In this document: positions 54,414 through 63,153 of the stretch, piece after piece
How the letters are laid out: each line of letters opens with the position of its first letter
Numbering within the stretch: the first letter of the stretch is position 1
Assembly: GCF_031846585.1 (NCBI RefSeq)
Contig: NZ_JAVRHK010000007.1
Coordinates: 1-64,000 of the forward strand
Reading direction: 5' to 3'
DNA from: Autumnicola musiva
Lineage (GTDB): Bacteria > Bacteroidota > Bacteroidia > Flavobacteriales > Flavobacteriaceae
DNA length: 64,000 nt
The notes under the pieces: generated by a model
Seen by the model: the letters and a program-made list of their open reading frames with translations, nothing else
What the model was told of the DNA's origin: nothing
Databases searched by the model: none
Translations under genes and position numbers: made by a program

Positions 54414-55367
54414 CTAAAAAATTGCGTTGGCTATTTTTTGAATATTGGAACTTTTCCCCATGGAATAATAATGCAGCACCGGCACACCAGCATCCATCAA
54501 TTCTTTAGATTGGGTAATGCACCAGTCAACTCCCACCTGTCTTACCTCAGCATTGGTATCGCATTTTTCCACTTCTAAAATCAATTCCTCGGGAAGATCT
54601 ATTCTAAACACCTGGGGCAGCAACTGCAGATGCCGTTTAGTAGCAATTGGTTTAATCCCCGGAATAATTGGTACGTTAATGCCTGCTTTTTTGGCATCTT
54701 CCACAAATTTGAAAAATTTGGAATTATCAAAAAACATCTGGGTCACAATATAGTCGGCGCCTTTATCCACTTTTTCCTTTAGCCGCCTCATATCTGAATT
54801 TAATGATGGCGCTTCCAGGTGTTTTTCGGGATATCCGGCCACTCCTATGCAAAAATCAGATTTATGGTCGGCTTCAATAACATCGTGCAGATATTTGCCA
54901 TTATTAAGGTTCTGAATTTGCTCCACCAGTTCGCAGGCATAATTATTACCACCTTCCGAAGGTTCAAAATATTTTTGATGGCTCATGGCATCCCCCCTCA
55001 ACGCCATTACATTTTCGATTCCAAGGTAATGACAATCAACCAGCAAATATTCTGTTTCCTGTTTGGTAAAACCGCCACAAAGCACATGTGGCACAGTATC
55101 TACATTATATTTATGTTTTATGGCCGCACAAATTCCAACCGTTCCAGGCCGCATACGCGTAATTTGCCGGTCTAGCAGCCCTTCCCTTTCCACATAAACA
55201 TATTCTTCACGCGAAGTGGTCACATCAATAAAAGGTGGTTTAAACTCCATTAAAGGATCTATATTATCATATAATTCCTGAATATTTTTTCCCTTTTTTG
55301 GCGGAATTATCTCGAAGGAAAACAAAGTTTTACCATTCGCTTTTTTAATGTGTTCTGTAACTTTCAT
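54414..55367 (-). CDS. metF: Methylenetetrahydrofolate reductase
   Basis: 317 aa. It makes 5-methyltetrahydrofolate, the methyl donor for methionine synthase. Features are LFSFEIIPPKKGKNIQELYD at the N-terminus, ENVMALRGDAM, and GADYIVTQMFFDNSKFFKFV. It is downstream of the two metH genes in the same direction, so the SAM-I riboswitch may control it too, although a repeat-filled 385-base gap lies between. Confidence 0.94.
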   Translation of the reverse strand: MKVTEHIKKANGKTLFSFEIIPPKKGKNIQELYDNIDPLMEFKPPFIDVTTSREEYVYVEREGLLDRQITRMRPGTVGICAAIKHKYNVDTVPHVLCGGFTKQETEYLLVDCHYLGIENVMALRGDAMSHQKYFEPSEGGNNYACELVEQIQNLNNGKYLHDVIEADHKSDFCIGVAGYPEKHLEAPSLNSDMRRLKEKVDKGADYIVTQMFFDNSKFFKFVEDAKKAGINVPIIPGIKPIATKRHLQLLPQVFRIDLPEELILEVEKCDTNAEVRQVGVDWCITQSKELMDAGVPVLHYYSMGKSSNIQKIANAIF

Positions 55368-55393
55368 GTAAATCTAAAATCTTTTATTTTTTT

Positions 55394-55493
55394 GGCGTTG
55401 CCTTACAGGCCCGGGCTTTCCGCTTTATCTTTTTCACTGTACTCCGCTGCGCTGCGTACAGTAAAAAAGGATGCCGCTGCAATCCCTAACGCG
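55394..55493. repeat. 100-bp composite foldback element
   Basis: Outer arms GGCGTT ... AACGC, and an inner hairpin ACTGTAC/GTACAGT (55436-55462) in an otherwise conserved-looking frame (CCGGGCTTTCCGCT ... AAGGATGCCGCTGCAATCCC). I recognise this pattern from flavobacterial intergenic regions. CCTAACGCGATTATTT recurs at 55601. Confidence 0.6.
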
Positions 55494-55548
55494 ATTATTT
55501 CATCTATTAATTTTCAATCTCCACTTCCTCACAGCAATATTTCTTTCA

Positions 55549-55581
55549 AGACCTACAAGGTTTTAAAAACCTTGCAGGTCT
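55549..55581. repeat. Dispersed 33-bp palindrome, copy C
   Basis: AGACCTACAAGG ... CCTTGCAGGTCT around TTTTAAAAA. Same family as the copies at 42536, 46971 and 55709. Confidence 0.75.
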
Positions 55582-55631
55582 AACCAAATTTTCTTCCGGG
55601 CCTAACGCGATTATTTTCTAATTTTCAAGCC

Positions 55632-55689
55632 CGTCATTCTTAACTTGTTTCAGAATCTTTGAGAAGCTGAAATAAATTCAGCTTGACGT
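55632..55689. repeat. Dispersed CGTCATTCTTAACTTGTTTCAG foldback
   Basis: Arms CGTCA/TTGACG and AACTTGTTTCAG/CTGAAATAAATT. A related copy is at 62298-62352. Confidence 0.65.
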
Positions 55690-55708
55690 TGCCAAACTTA
55701 TTTTTGGA

Positions 55709-55741
55709 AGACCTCACGGGTTTTAAAAACCTGTGAGGTCT
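55709..55741. repeat. Dispersed 33-bp palindrome, copy D
   Basis: AGACCTCACGGG ... CCTGTGAGGTCT around TTTTAAAAA. It ends 12 bases beyond the 3' end of the metH C-terminal gene and may act as a terminator or RNA-processing site. Confidence 0.75.
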
Positions 55742-55752
55742 CAATCTTTAAC

Positions 55753-58494
55753 TCAATCAGCAATATTAGGATTGAGCCATTTTTCGGCCTTTTTTAAACT
55801 GATGCCTTTTCTTTCAGCAAAATCCTTTACCTGGTCTTCTTTAATTTTTCCCAATCCGAAATACCTGGCCTCGGGATTGGCAAAATAATAACCACTAACA
55901 CTCGCTGCCGGCCACATTGCCAGGCTTTCGGTTAGTTTTACCCCGATTTTCTCCTCCACTTTCAACAGTTCCCAAATATTCAGTTTCTCCAGATGGTCCG
56001 GACAGGCAGGATAACCCGGTGCGGGCCGAATCCCTTTGTACGTTTCTTTGATCAATTCTTCATTAGAAAGATTTTCATCCGGAGCATAACCCCAGTCCTC
56101 AGTACGAACCTGCTTATGAAGATATTCTGCAAAAGCTTCCGCTAAACGATCAGCAAGGGCCTTGATCATAATTGAGTTATAATCGTCATGATTTTTTTCA
56201 AATTCTGAAGCCAACTCCTGGGTCCCGAAGCCGGTACTTACACAGAAAAATCCCAGATAATCCTGAATTCCAGTTTCCTTTGGCGCAATAAAATCTGCCA
56301 GGGCGAAATTTGGCTTTTCTCCATGCTTCTTTAGTTGCTGTCTTAACGTTCTGAAAAGTTTTGTCTTTTCTTCGGAACCTTCCTTATAACGGACTTCAAT
56401 ATCATCGTCGTTAACAGAATTGGCTTCAAAAATGCCAAATATCGCCTTCGCTTTCAGCAGTTTATTATCCAGAATCCTTTTCAGTAAAACCTGGGCATCG
56501 TCAAAAAGGATTTGCGCCTGCTCTCCCACTTTTTCATCCTTCAAAATATTGGGATAACGGCCATGCAAATCCCAGCTTCTGAAAAACGGTGACCAGTCAA
56601 TATATTTTTCCAGTTTCTTCAGGTCGAATTCTTCAAGTATCTGTACGCCGGGTTTATGCGGTTTACAAATTGAAGTTTTTTGCCAATCTATTTTATACTT
56701 ATTCCGGCGGGCCTGGGAAATATTCAGAAAACTTTTGACTTTGCTCCTCTTTTTAAAGTTTGCCCGAAATTTGTCATATTCCGCTTTCAGGTCACTTTTA
56801 TATTTTTCGCGGGTAGTTTCTTTCAGCAAATCACCTACTACCGTAACTGCACGGGAAGCATCATTCACATGTGCCACCGCATGGTGATACTGCGGGTCTA
56901 TCTTTACCGCCGTATGCGCTTTGGAAGTAGTAGCGCCGCCAATTAACAACGGAACTTCAAAATTTTGTCGCTGCATCTCTTTGGCCAGAAAAACCATTTC
57001 GTCCAGCGACGGTGTAATTAATCCGCTTAAACCTATGGCGTCCACATTTTCAGCTTTGGCGGTTTCAATAATTTTCTCAGGAGGGACCATTACTCCCAAA
57101 TCGATAATTTCATAATTATTACAACCCAGCACCACGCTTACTATGTTTTTACCAATATCGTGTACATCTCCTTTCACAGTTGCCATTAACACCTTTCCAG
57201 CCGACTGCCTTTTATTGGATTTATCGGCTTCAATATAAGGAAGTAAATAGGCCACAGCTTTTTTCATTACCCTCGCCGACTTTACCACCTGCGGCAGGAA
57301 CATTTTTCCGCTTCCGAAGAGATCTCCAACCACATTCATCCCAATCATCAGGTTTCCTTCAATCACCTCAATTGGTTTATCGGCTTCCAAACGGGCAGCT
57401 TCAATATCTTCTATAATATAAGCGTCAATCCCTTTCACCAACGCATGAGTAATTCTGTCCTGCAGCGGATTTTCCCTCCAGGAAAGATCTACTTTATTCT
57501 CACGTTTTGTGCCTACCACATTTTCAGCAAAAGATAGCAGGCGTTCGGTCGCGTCCTCTCTTCTGTCCAAAATCACATCTTCCACATGCTCCAGTAAATC
57601 CTTCGGGATATTATCGTACACATCCAAAAGCGCCGGATTCACAATTCCCATATTCATCCCGGCCTTAATGGCATGATAAAGAAAAACCGAATGCATGGCT
57701 TCACGCACAGGATTATTTCCGCGGAAAGAAAATGAAACATTGCTCACCCCGCCGCTCACACTACAGTGCGGAAGATTCTCCTTTACCCAGCGCGTGCCCT
57801 CAATAAAATCTATGGCATTTCGCTTATGCTCGTCCATTCCCGTTCCCACAGGAAAAATATTAAGGTCGAAAATGATATCTTCAGGAGGAAATTTTACTTT
57901 ATTTACCAGCAGATCATAAGAACGTTTGGCAATTTCCACCCGGCGTTCATAATTATCGGCCTGTCCAACTTCATCAAAAGCCATTACAATTACGGCGGCG
58001 CCATATCTCCTGATTTTTCGGGCGTGTGAAAGAAATTCTTCCTCTCCTTCTTTTAAACTGATGGAATTCACCACACATTTACCCTGCACCACCTGAAGGC
58101 CGGCCTCGATAATTTCCCATTTTGAGCTGTCTATCATAATAGGAACCCGGGCAATATCCGGCTCGGCCACCACCAGGTTCAGAAATTTGACCATGGCTTC
58201 TTTGCCTTCAATAAGACCATCGTCCATGTTAACATCAATAATCTGCGCGCCACCATCTACCTGATCCCGTGCCACTTCCAGCGCCTCATCAAATTTTTCT
58301 TCCTTTATAAGCCGAAGGAATTTTTTAGAACCGGCAACATTGGTGCGTTCCCCAACATTTACAAAATTGCTGTTGGGAGTAATTACAAGTGGCTCCAGTC
58401 CCGATAGTTTTAAAGGCCGTACCGCCTCACCAGGATTTTCCAAACCCGAGGAATCTTTCCTTTTTATTTCGTCTGAATTTATTTCTTCTAACAT
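55753..58494 (-). CDS. metH: Methionine synthase, folate/cobalamin/activation subunit
   Basis: 913 aa. It corresponds to the MetH regions after the homocysteine domain: a pterin-binding domain (FVNVGERTNVAGSKKFLRLI), a cobalamin cap and B12 domain with the His ligand in GDVHDIGKNIVSVVLGCNNY, and a reactivation domain with RPAPGYPACPDHLEKL. It passes the methyl group from methyl-folate to homocysteine through cobalamin. The homocysteine-binding part is a separate gene starting 5 bases upstream. Splitting MetH in two is common in Bacteroidota. Riboswitch-controlled. Confidence 0.94.
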   Translation of the reverse strand: MLEEINSDEIKRKDSSGLENPGEAVRPLKLSGLEPLVITPNSNFVNVGERTNVAGSKKFLRLIKEEKFDEALEVARDQVDGGAQIIDVNMDDGLIEGKEAMVKFLNLVVAEPDIARVPIMIDSSKWEIIEAGLQVVQGKCVVNSISLKEGEEEFLSHARKIRRYGAAVIVMAFDEVGQADNYERRVEIAKRSYDLLVNKVKFPPEDIIFDLNIFPVGTGMDEHKRNAIDFIEGTRWVKENLPHCSVSGGVSNVSFSFRGNNPVREAMHSVFLYHAIKAGMNMGIVNPALLDVYDNIPKDLLEHVEDVILDRREDATERLLSFAENVVGTKRENKVDLSWRENPLQDRITHALVKGIDAYIIEDIEAARLEADKPIEVIEGNLMIGMNVVGDLFGSGKMFLPQVVKSARVMKKAVAYLLPYIEADKSNKRQSAGKVLMATVKGDVHDIGKNIVSVVLGCNNYEIIDLGVMVPPEKIIETAKAENVDAIGLSGLITPSLDEMVFLAKEMQRQNFEVPLLIGGATTSKAHTAVKIDPQYHHAVAHVNDASRAVTVVGDLLKETTREKYKSDLKAEYDKFRANFKKRSKVKSFLNISQARRNKYKIDWQKTSICKPHKPGVQILEEFDLKKLEKYIDWSPFFRSWDLHGRYPNILKDEKVGEQAQILFDDAQVLLKRILDNKLLKAKAIFGIFEANSVNDDDIEVRYKEGSEEKTKLFRTLRQQLKKHGEKPNFALADFIAPKETGIQDYLGFFCVSTGFGTQELASEFEKNHDDYNSIMIKALADRLAEAFAEYLHKQVRTEDWGYAPDENLSNEELIKETYKGIRPAPGYPACPDHLEKLNIWELLKVEEKIGVKLTESLAMWPAASVSGYYFANPEARYFGLGKIKEDQVKDFAERKGISLKKAEKWLNPNIAD

Positions 58495-58499
58495 CGTCC

Positions 58500-59516
58500 T
58501 TAAATGCTTTCCGGTTGAAGATGGGTTACAAGCGGCCTGGGCTGATAGTTTTTAGCCATATTAGCTATAGCTGTAATATGAGCCGGTGTTGTTCCACAGC
58601 ATCCGCCAATAATATTCACGAGGCCTTTTTCCATATATTCTTTAATTTGTGATGCCATTTCCTGATCGTCCTGATCGTACTCACCAAATGCATTGGGCAG
58701 ACCTGCATTAGGATAAGCCGAAACGCCGAATTTTGCATAACGATTTAAGACTTCAAGGTGCGGCGTAAGCTGTTTGGCGCCCAAAGCACAGTTAAATCCG
58801 ATACTAAGCAACGGAATATGAGAGACAGAAATTAAAAAAGCTTCCGCAGTCTGCCCCGATAATGTCCTTCCGGAAGCATCGGTTATCGTACCGCTTACCA
58901 TTATAGGCACATCAACATTTAATTCTTCCTTCAGTTCATCTATGGCGAACAAAGCGGCCTTGGCATTAAGCGTATCAAAAACTGTTTCCACCAGCAAAAC
59001 ATCCACACCACCTTCAATTAATGCACGTGCCTGTTGCTGGTAAGCAACTTTAAGCTCTTCAAAGGAAATTGCCCGAAAGCCGGGATCATTTACATCTGGG
59101 GACATGCTGGCAGTCTTGTTGGTAGGCCCCATAGCGCCGGCCACAAAACGGGGTTTATCAGGATTTTCAGCAGTAAGTTCTTCAGCTACGGATTTAGCAA
59201 TTTTGGCCGACTCGAAATTAAGCTCATAAACCAGCTCTTCCATCTTATAATCAGCCATGGCAATAGTAGTTCCGGAGAAGGTGTTGGTTTCCACAATATC
59301 AGCACCGGCAAGAAAATACTTGCGGTGAATGGCAGCGATAGCTTCCGGTTGGGTAATGGATAACAAATCGTTGTTTCCCTGCAATGGCACCGGCCAGTCT
59401 TTAAAACGTTCCCCACGAAAATCTTCTTCAGAAAATTTATATTCCTGAAGCATGGTACCCATGGCGCCGTCTAAAACCAGTATTTTTTGAGAAAGTAATT
59501 CTTCTATTTTCGACAT
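58500..59516 (-). CDS. Methionine synthase, homocysteine-binding subunit
   Basis: 338 aa, the homocysteine S-methyltransferase domain of MetH as its own protein. The zinc ligands lie in FNCALGA and in GGCCGTTPAH near the C-terminus. The start ILVLDGAMGTMLQEYKFSE is typical. It acts with the subunit encoded 5 bases downstream. It is the first gene behind the SAM-I riboswitch, so high SAM should switch off the pair. Confidence 0.93.
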   Translation of the reverse strand: MSKIEELLSQKILVLDGAMGTMLQEYKFSEEDFRGERFKDWPVPLQGNNDLLSITQPEAIAAIHRKYFLAGADIVETNTFSGTTIAMADYKMEELVYELNFESAKIAKSVAEELTAENPDKPRFVAGAMGPTNKTASMSPDVNDPGFRAISFEELKVAYQQQARALIEGGVDVLLVETVFDTLNAKAALFAIDELKEELNVDVPIMVSGTITDASGRTLSGQTAEAFLISVSHIPLLSIGFNCALGAKQLTPHLEVLNRYAKFGVSAYPNAGLPNAFGEYDQDDQEMASQIKEYMEKGLVNIIGGCCGTTPAHITAIANMAKNYQPRPLVTHLQPESI

Positions 59517-59566
59517 GTTTTGTATTCTGAATCATTATCAAAAAAGAAGAGAAGAAGTATTCTTTT

Positions 59567-59674
59567 GTTATCTATCTTCAGAAAAAAATCTAAAGTAGAA
59601 GGTAGCACCTTCTCCCATTACAGGAGGGTTGCTAAGGTTTCACCGGGTCTATTCCCTCAACCTTTCTTGATAAC
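59567..59674 (-). ncRNA. SAM-I (S-box) riboswitch
   Basis: On the - strand: P1 GTTATC at 59669-59674 pairs with GATAAC at 59567-59572. Between lie the conserved S-box pieces in order: CAAGAAAGGTTGAGGGA, CCCGGTGAAACC, TAGCAACCCTCC and GGTGCTACC. A 50-base stretch then leads to the metH start. The expression platform is not obvious; a purine/pyrimidine-rich stretch (59531-59566) could hide the ribosome site. Confidence 0.93.
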
Positions 59675-59700
59675 GGTGTTATTTAATGAACTTATACCAG

Positions 59701-59730
59701 CAAATATAGGGTTAAGCCCCGAAATTGCAA
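59701..59730 (-). promoter_or_regulatory. Promoter of the metH riboswitch unit
   Basis: TTG (59728-59730), a 19-base spacer, then TATATTTG (59701-59708), read on the - strand. The riboswitch begins 26 bases further on. Confidence 0.65.
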
Positions 59731-59833
59731 GAGATTTAATGAAAAAGTTAATAAATGAATCAGGTCTATAGTTAAAGGAAAAAGGAGTTAGCAGATTCAT
59801 TCCGCAACTCCTTCCCCATAACTATTACTTTAA

Positions 59834-60253
59834 TTACAAAAGTTTGCCGTTAAGGTTAACTTCATAGGTGATTTCAGCAGCCTTTTCCAACATTTTTGCC
59901 ACGGAACAATATTTTTCCATAGACAATGCCACCGCCCGCATGGCTTTAGCATCGGGCACATCCCCCTTCAGAATAAAATTAAGATGAATCTTTTTGAAAA
60001 CATTAGGAATAGCACCATCTTCCCGAAATCCTTCCACTTCTACCTGAAGGTCCTCCAGTTCCAGATGCTGTTTCTTTAATATCATCACCACATCTATACT
60101 GCTGCAACCCGCAATTCCCCTTAAAATAAGATCCATAGGACTGGACCCCTGCGGACTTTCTTCTGATTTATTATCTAAATGGACTACGTCTCCGCGTTCA
60201 TTTTTTGTTTCAAAATGGTATGCATCATTTAATCGTGTGAGGAATACTTTCAT
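59834..60253 (-). CDS. OsmC/Ohr-family protein
   Basis: 139 aa from the ATG at 60253 (MKVFLTRLNDAYHFE); the longer frame to 60316 runs through the promoter. GIAGCSSIDVVMILKKQ carries the first conserved Cys and SMEKYCSVAKMLEKA the second, the OsmC thiol-peroxidase pair. It probably reduces organic peroxides or handles sulfur species. Stands alone with its own -7 element. Confidence 0.88.
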   Translation of the reverse strand: MKVFLTRLNDAYHFETKNERGDVVHLDNKSEESPQGSSPMDLILRGIAGCSSIDVVMILKKQHLELEDLQVEVEGFREDGAIPNVFKKIHLNFILKGDVPDAKAMRAVALSMEKYCSVAKMLEKAAEITYEVNLNGKLL

Positions 60254-60279
60254 TTTATTGGAAATTTTGAGCATTTGAG

Positions 60280-60287
60280 CAAAGGTA
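60280..60287 (-). promoter_or_regulatory. Flavobacterial -7 element TACCTTTG
   Basis: TACCTTTG on the - strand, 26 bases upstream of the OsmC ATG; it lies inside the longer frame and argues for the shorter start. Confidence 0.4.
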
Positions 60288-60462
60288 GAAAAATAAACCA
60301 GCACGGCTGGAGCCATATAATTGTAAAAAAGAATAATTCACTCTTCCGCCACTTTGCTGAAGTGCCACCTTGCCGATAAAAAAGGAAAGATGCAGCTTTT
60401 TCTTAGGAAAAGCGTCACCTCCAGCGTAATCGAGAGGTACTTTTATAATAGGTAATGTAAAA

Positions 60463-60560
60463 GTTCTCGACTGCGCTCGAACCAACAGATTTTCAAAATG
60501 ACTATCCCAGATTAGACTTTTCAGCTCCCCTCCTTTTTATGAGGAGGGGTGGCCGTTGAC
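60463..60560. repeat. Two short dispersed repeats
   Basis: GTTCTCGACTGCGCTCGAAC (60463-60482) belongs to the CTCGA type seen at 52463. CTCCCCTCC/GGAGGGG (60525-60548) is a G/C hairpin of another type. Both are in the gap between OsmC and the flavoprotein gene. Confidence 0.55.
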
Positions 60561-60572
60561 TGGTATGGTTAC

Positions 60573-61634
60573 TTACTCAATACTTTGCACCACTTCTTTT
60601 TTAGCTTCTTTTTTGCTGCCATCAAATCCTTCCACACCTCCAACGGTGGTATATTTAAGGACATATTTTTTATCCGGATAGATTTTCTGGTAAGCACTCT
60701 GGCACATGATAGCCGCTTCGTGGAAACCGGAAAGGATTAGTTTCAACTTTCCTTTGTAGGTGTTTACATCGCCAATAGCATAAACCCCGGGAATGTTGGT
60801 TTGATAATCGTAAGAATTATCCACTTTAATAGCATTCTTCTCTATTTCAAAGCCCCAGTTACCTATAGGCCCAAGTTTAGGAGACAGTCCGAACAAGGGA
60901 ATAAAATCATCCACCTCTCTTATTTCTTCTCCCCTGGCTTCATCTTTATGGCGAATTACCACCTGTTCCAGTTTATCTTCCCCGCGAAGTCCAACAACTT
61001 CAGCATTAGTGATCATTTCAATCTTGCCAAGTTTAGCAAGTTCAGAAACTCTCTCAACAGAGTCCAGCGCCCCGCGGAATTCCTGTCTTCTATGTACCAG
61101 GGCTACTTCCGCAGCAACATCGGCTAAATAAATTGCCCAATCCAATGCAGAATCTCCACCTCCGGCAATTACTACTCTTTTATGTCGAAAAACTTCAGGA
61201 TCTTTAATGAAGTAAGAAATCCCTTTATCTTCATAATCTTCAATATTCTTAATAGGGGGTTTTCTCGGTTCAAAAGACCCTAAACCTCCCGCAATCGCTA
61301 CTACAGGAGCATGATGTTGAGTACCTTTGTTTGTAGTCACTATAAAGGTGCCATCTTCCTGTTTCTCTAAAGTTTCGGCACGTTCTCCTAAAGTGAATCC
61401 AGGTTCAAAAGGTTTTATCTGCTCCATAAGATTGCCCACCAAATCTCCCGCAAGAATTTCCGGAAACGCCGGAATATCATAAATGGGTTTCTTTGGGTAA
61501 ATTTCTGAACACTGCCCGCCCGGTTGTGGCAAAGCATCTATCAGGTGTGTTTTTAACTTTAACAATCCCGCTTCAAAAACGGTAAACAATCCGGTTGGTC
61601 CTGCTCCAATTATCAGGATATCTGTTTTAATCAT
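60573..61634 (-). CDS. Ferredoxin-NADP reductase type flavoprotein (thioredoxin reductase-like)
   Basis: 353 aa two-domain flavoprotein. The FAD-binding motif ILIIGAGPTGLFTVFEAGL is N-terminal, and the NAD(P)-binding motif VVIAGGGDSALDWAIYLAD is central; a second FAD motif ends with IPGVYAIGDVNTYKGKL. It lacks the Cys-x-x-Cys of thioredoxin reductase, which fits ferredoxin/flavodoxin-NADP reductases of the YumC type. It overlaps the siroheme gene upstream, so it probably feeds electrons to the nearby sulfite reductase. Confidence 0.88.
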   Translation of the reverse strand: MIKTDILIIGAGPTGLFTVFEAGLLKLKTHLIDALPQPGGQCSEIYPKKPIYDIPAFPEILAGDLVGNLMEQIKPFEPGFTLGERAETLEKQEDGTFIVTTNKGTQHHAPVVAIAGGLGSFEPRKPPIKNIEDYEDKGISYFIKDPEVFRHKRVVIAGGGDSALDWAIYLADVAAEVALVHRRQEFRGALDSVERVSELAKLGKIEMITNAEVVGLRGEDKLEQVVIRHKDEARGEEIREVDDFIPLFGLSPKLGPIGNWGFEIEKNAIKVDNSYDYQTNIPGVYAIGDVNTYKGKLKLILSGFHEAAIMCQSAYQKIYPDKKYVLKYTTVGGVEGFDGSKKEAKKEVVQSIE

Positions 61635-62220
61635 TTTTCTCTTTCTTTACTGTTAAGGATTCGGTTATACTATTCATCTGGTCCACTTTGGCTTCAAAAT
61701 CACCTTTAATGGATTTGCGGTATTCATTTAAATTTTCCACCATTTGATTAACATTTTCAGGAATCACCTCCTCAAAAAACTGGCGTAATCTTTTTGCCGT
61801 GGTGGGGGATTTTCCATTGGTGGAAATGGCAATTTTCACATGCCCTTTATTTACAATTCCACCCATATAGAAATCACACAACTCCGGAGTATCGGCAATA
61901 TTTGCCAACAGGTAACGCTTTTTGGCATCTCTGTGAACACGCTTGTTCAGTTGTGAAAAGTTAGTGGCGGCAATTACGAAGTGCTTTTTCTTTAAATATT
62001 TCTTCTTATACCGGCCTTTAGTCAATTTTGCACCGTGTTTTTTTGCTAACTCCTCCGTTTCCGGCAAAAACTTCTTCGCCACAACTTCCACGTTAGCATT
62101 AGGACTGGATTTGAACAAAAAATGCAGTTTTTCATGACCCACATTCCCGCCGCCAACAACCAGAATATTCAGCTTGTTGACCTTTAGAAATACAGGATAT
62201 AATTCATTTCTTTCTTCCAT
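61627..62220 (-). CDS. Precorrin-2 dehydrogenase / sirohydrochlorin ferrochelatase (siroheme synthase N-part)
   Basis: 197 aa. The NAD-binding motif ILVVGGGNVGHEKLHFLF is N-terminal, and ISTNGKSPTTAKRLRQFFEE recalls the Met8/CysG N-domain, with a helical tail. It oxidises precorrin-2 and probably inserts iron to make siroheme. It overlaps the flavoprotein gene by 8 bases. Its partner enzyme, the uroporphyrinogen methylase, is encoded upstream beyond a repeat-containing gap. Confidence 0.85.
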   Translation of the reverse strand: MEERNELYPVFLKVNKLNILVVGGGNVGHEKLHFLFKSSPNANVEVVAKKFLPETEELAKKHGAKLTKGRYKKKYLKKKHFVIAATNFSQLNKRVHRDAKKRYLLANIADTPELCDFYMGGIVNKGHVKIAISTNGKSPTTAKRLRQFFEEVIPENVNQMVENLNEYRKSIKGDFEAKVDQMNSITESLTVKKEKND

Positions 62221-62264
62221 TACACTTAATTCTCTTTCATTTCAGCAGGTGTTTTAAACTGATG

Positions 62265-62352
62265 TCCCGACTCCGTTCAGCGTGACCTATCATCCTTCAT
62301 CCTGAACTTGTTTCAGGATCTTTTGAGAAGCTTAAACAAGTTCAGCTAGACC
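62265..62352. repeat. Dispersed repeats upstream of the siroheme gene
   Basis: CCCGACTCCGTTCAGCGTGAC (62265-62285), a CTCGA-type piece, then a CCTGAACTTGTTTCAG foldback with AAACAAGTTCAG (62300-62345), like the one at 55632. Confidence 0.6.
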
Positions 62353-62388
62353 TTAATAATCTTAAGCACTTCCTATTCTCAATATTCC

Positions 62389-63153
62389 TTAATCCTGCGG
62401 AAGGCTATTTACCTGTTCAAAAACTGCCTTTAATTCATTTCTTTCTTTTACCACTTCGCCAATTACTATAATAGCAGGAGCGGTTAACTGTTTTTCGGCA
62501 ACTATTTTTTCAATTGTTTTTATGGTTCCAAAACCAGATTTCTCATTCACTGTAGTTCCATTCTGAATCACTCCAACGGGAATATCTTCTTTCCCACAGC
62601 GACTGAAAATTTCAACAATTTCATTCAGCTTACCCATTCCCATTAATATAACAACCGTAGCAGTTGATTGCGCCGCCAATCTAACATCATCAGACAGTTT
62701 ACGCTGGGTGGTAGTTCCGGTAATTACCCAGAAACTTTCCGAAGTACCTCTTTGCGTTAGCGGAATTCCCACATTTGCCGGCACGGCGATAGAGGAAGTG
62801 ATTCCTGACACAATTCCCGTGTCAATACCTTTACTTTTAGCGTAATTGATTTCTTCTGAACCTCTTCCGAAGACAAAAGGATCACCACCTTTAAGCCGAA
62901 CCACATGGCCTCTTTCCGAAGCATATTCCACAATAAGCTCATTTATTTCATCCTGGGAATAGCGGTGTTTATCTTTGCGTTTGCCCACAAAAATATGCTC
63001 TGCCTGCGGGGCGTATTCCAGCAATTCACGATTTATAAGCGCATCATAAAGTACCACCTGAGCAGATTTTAATGTATTTACGGCTTTAATAGTAATTAGC
63101 TCGGGATCTCCCGGACCTGCACCTACTACTGTTAATTTTGGTAAATTAAGCAT
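62389..63153 (-). CDS. cobA: Uroporphyrinogen-III C-methyltransferase
   Basis: 254 aa from the ATG at 63153, which has a strong ribosome site (AAGGAGGTGCAAC) just before it; the track start at 63180 is too early. The SAM methylase signature LTVVGAGPGDPELITIKAVN and RLKGGDPFVFGRGSEE are classic. It makes precorrin-2 from uroporphyrinogen III, the entry to siroheme. It overlaps the upstream reductase gene by 8 bases. Confidence 0.93.
   Translation of the reverse strand: MLNLPKLTVVGAGPGDPELITIKAVNTLKSAQVVLYDALINRELLEYAPQAEHIFVGKRKDKHRYSQDEINELIVEYASERGHVVRLKGGDPFVFGRGSEEINYAKSKGIDTGIVSGITSSIAVPANVGIPLTQRGTSESFWVITGTTTQRKLSDDVRLAAQSTATVVILMGMGKLNEIVEIFSRCGKEDIPVGVIQNGTTVNEKSGFGTIKTIEKIVAEKQLTAPAIIVIGEVVKERNELKAVFEQVNSLPQD

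Noticed and set aside
42536..55741. CRISPR array
   Set aside because: The palindromes are scattered kilobases apart with no regular spacers and no cas genes.
59520..59771. 83 aa + strand frame near metH
   Set aside because: It runs through the SAM-I riboswitch and its promoter on the other strand.
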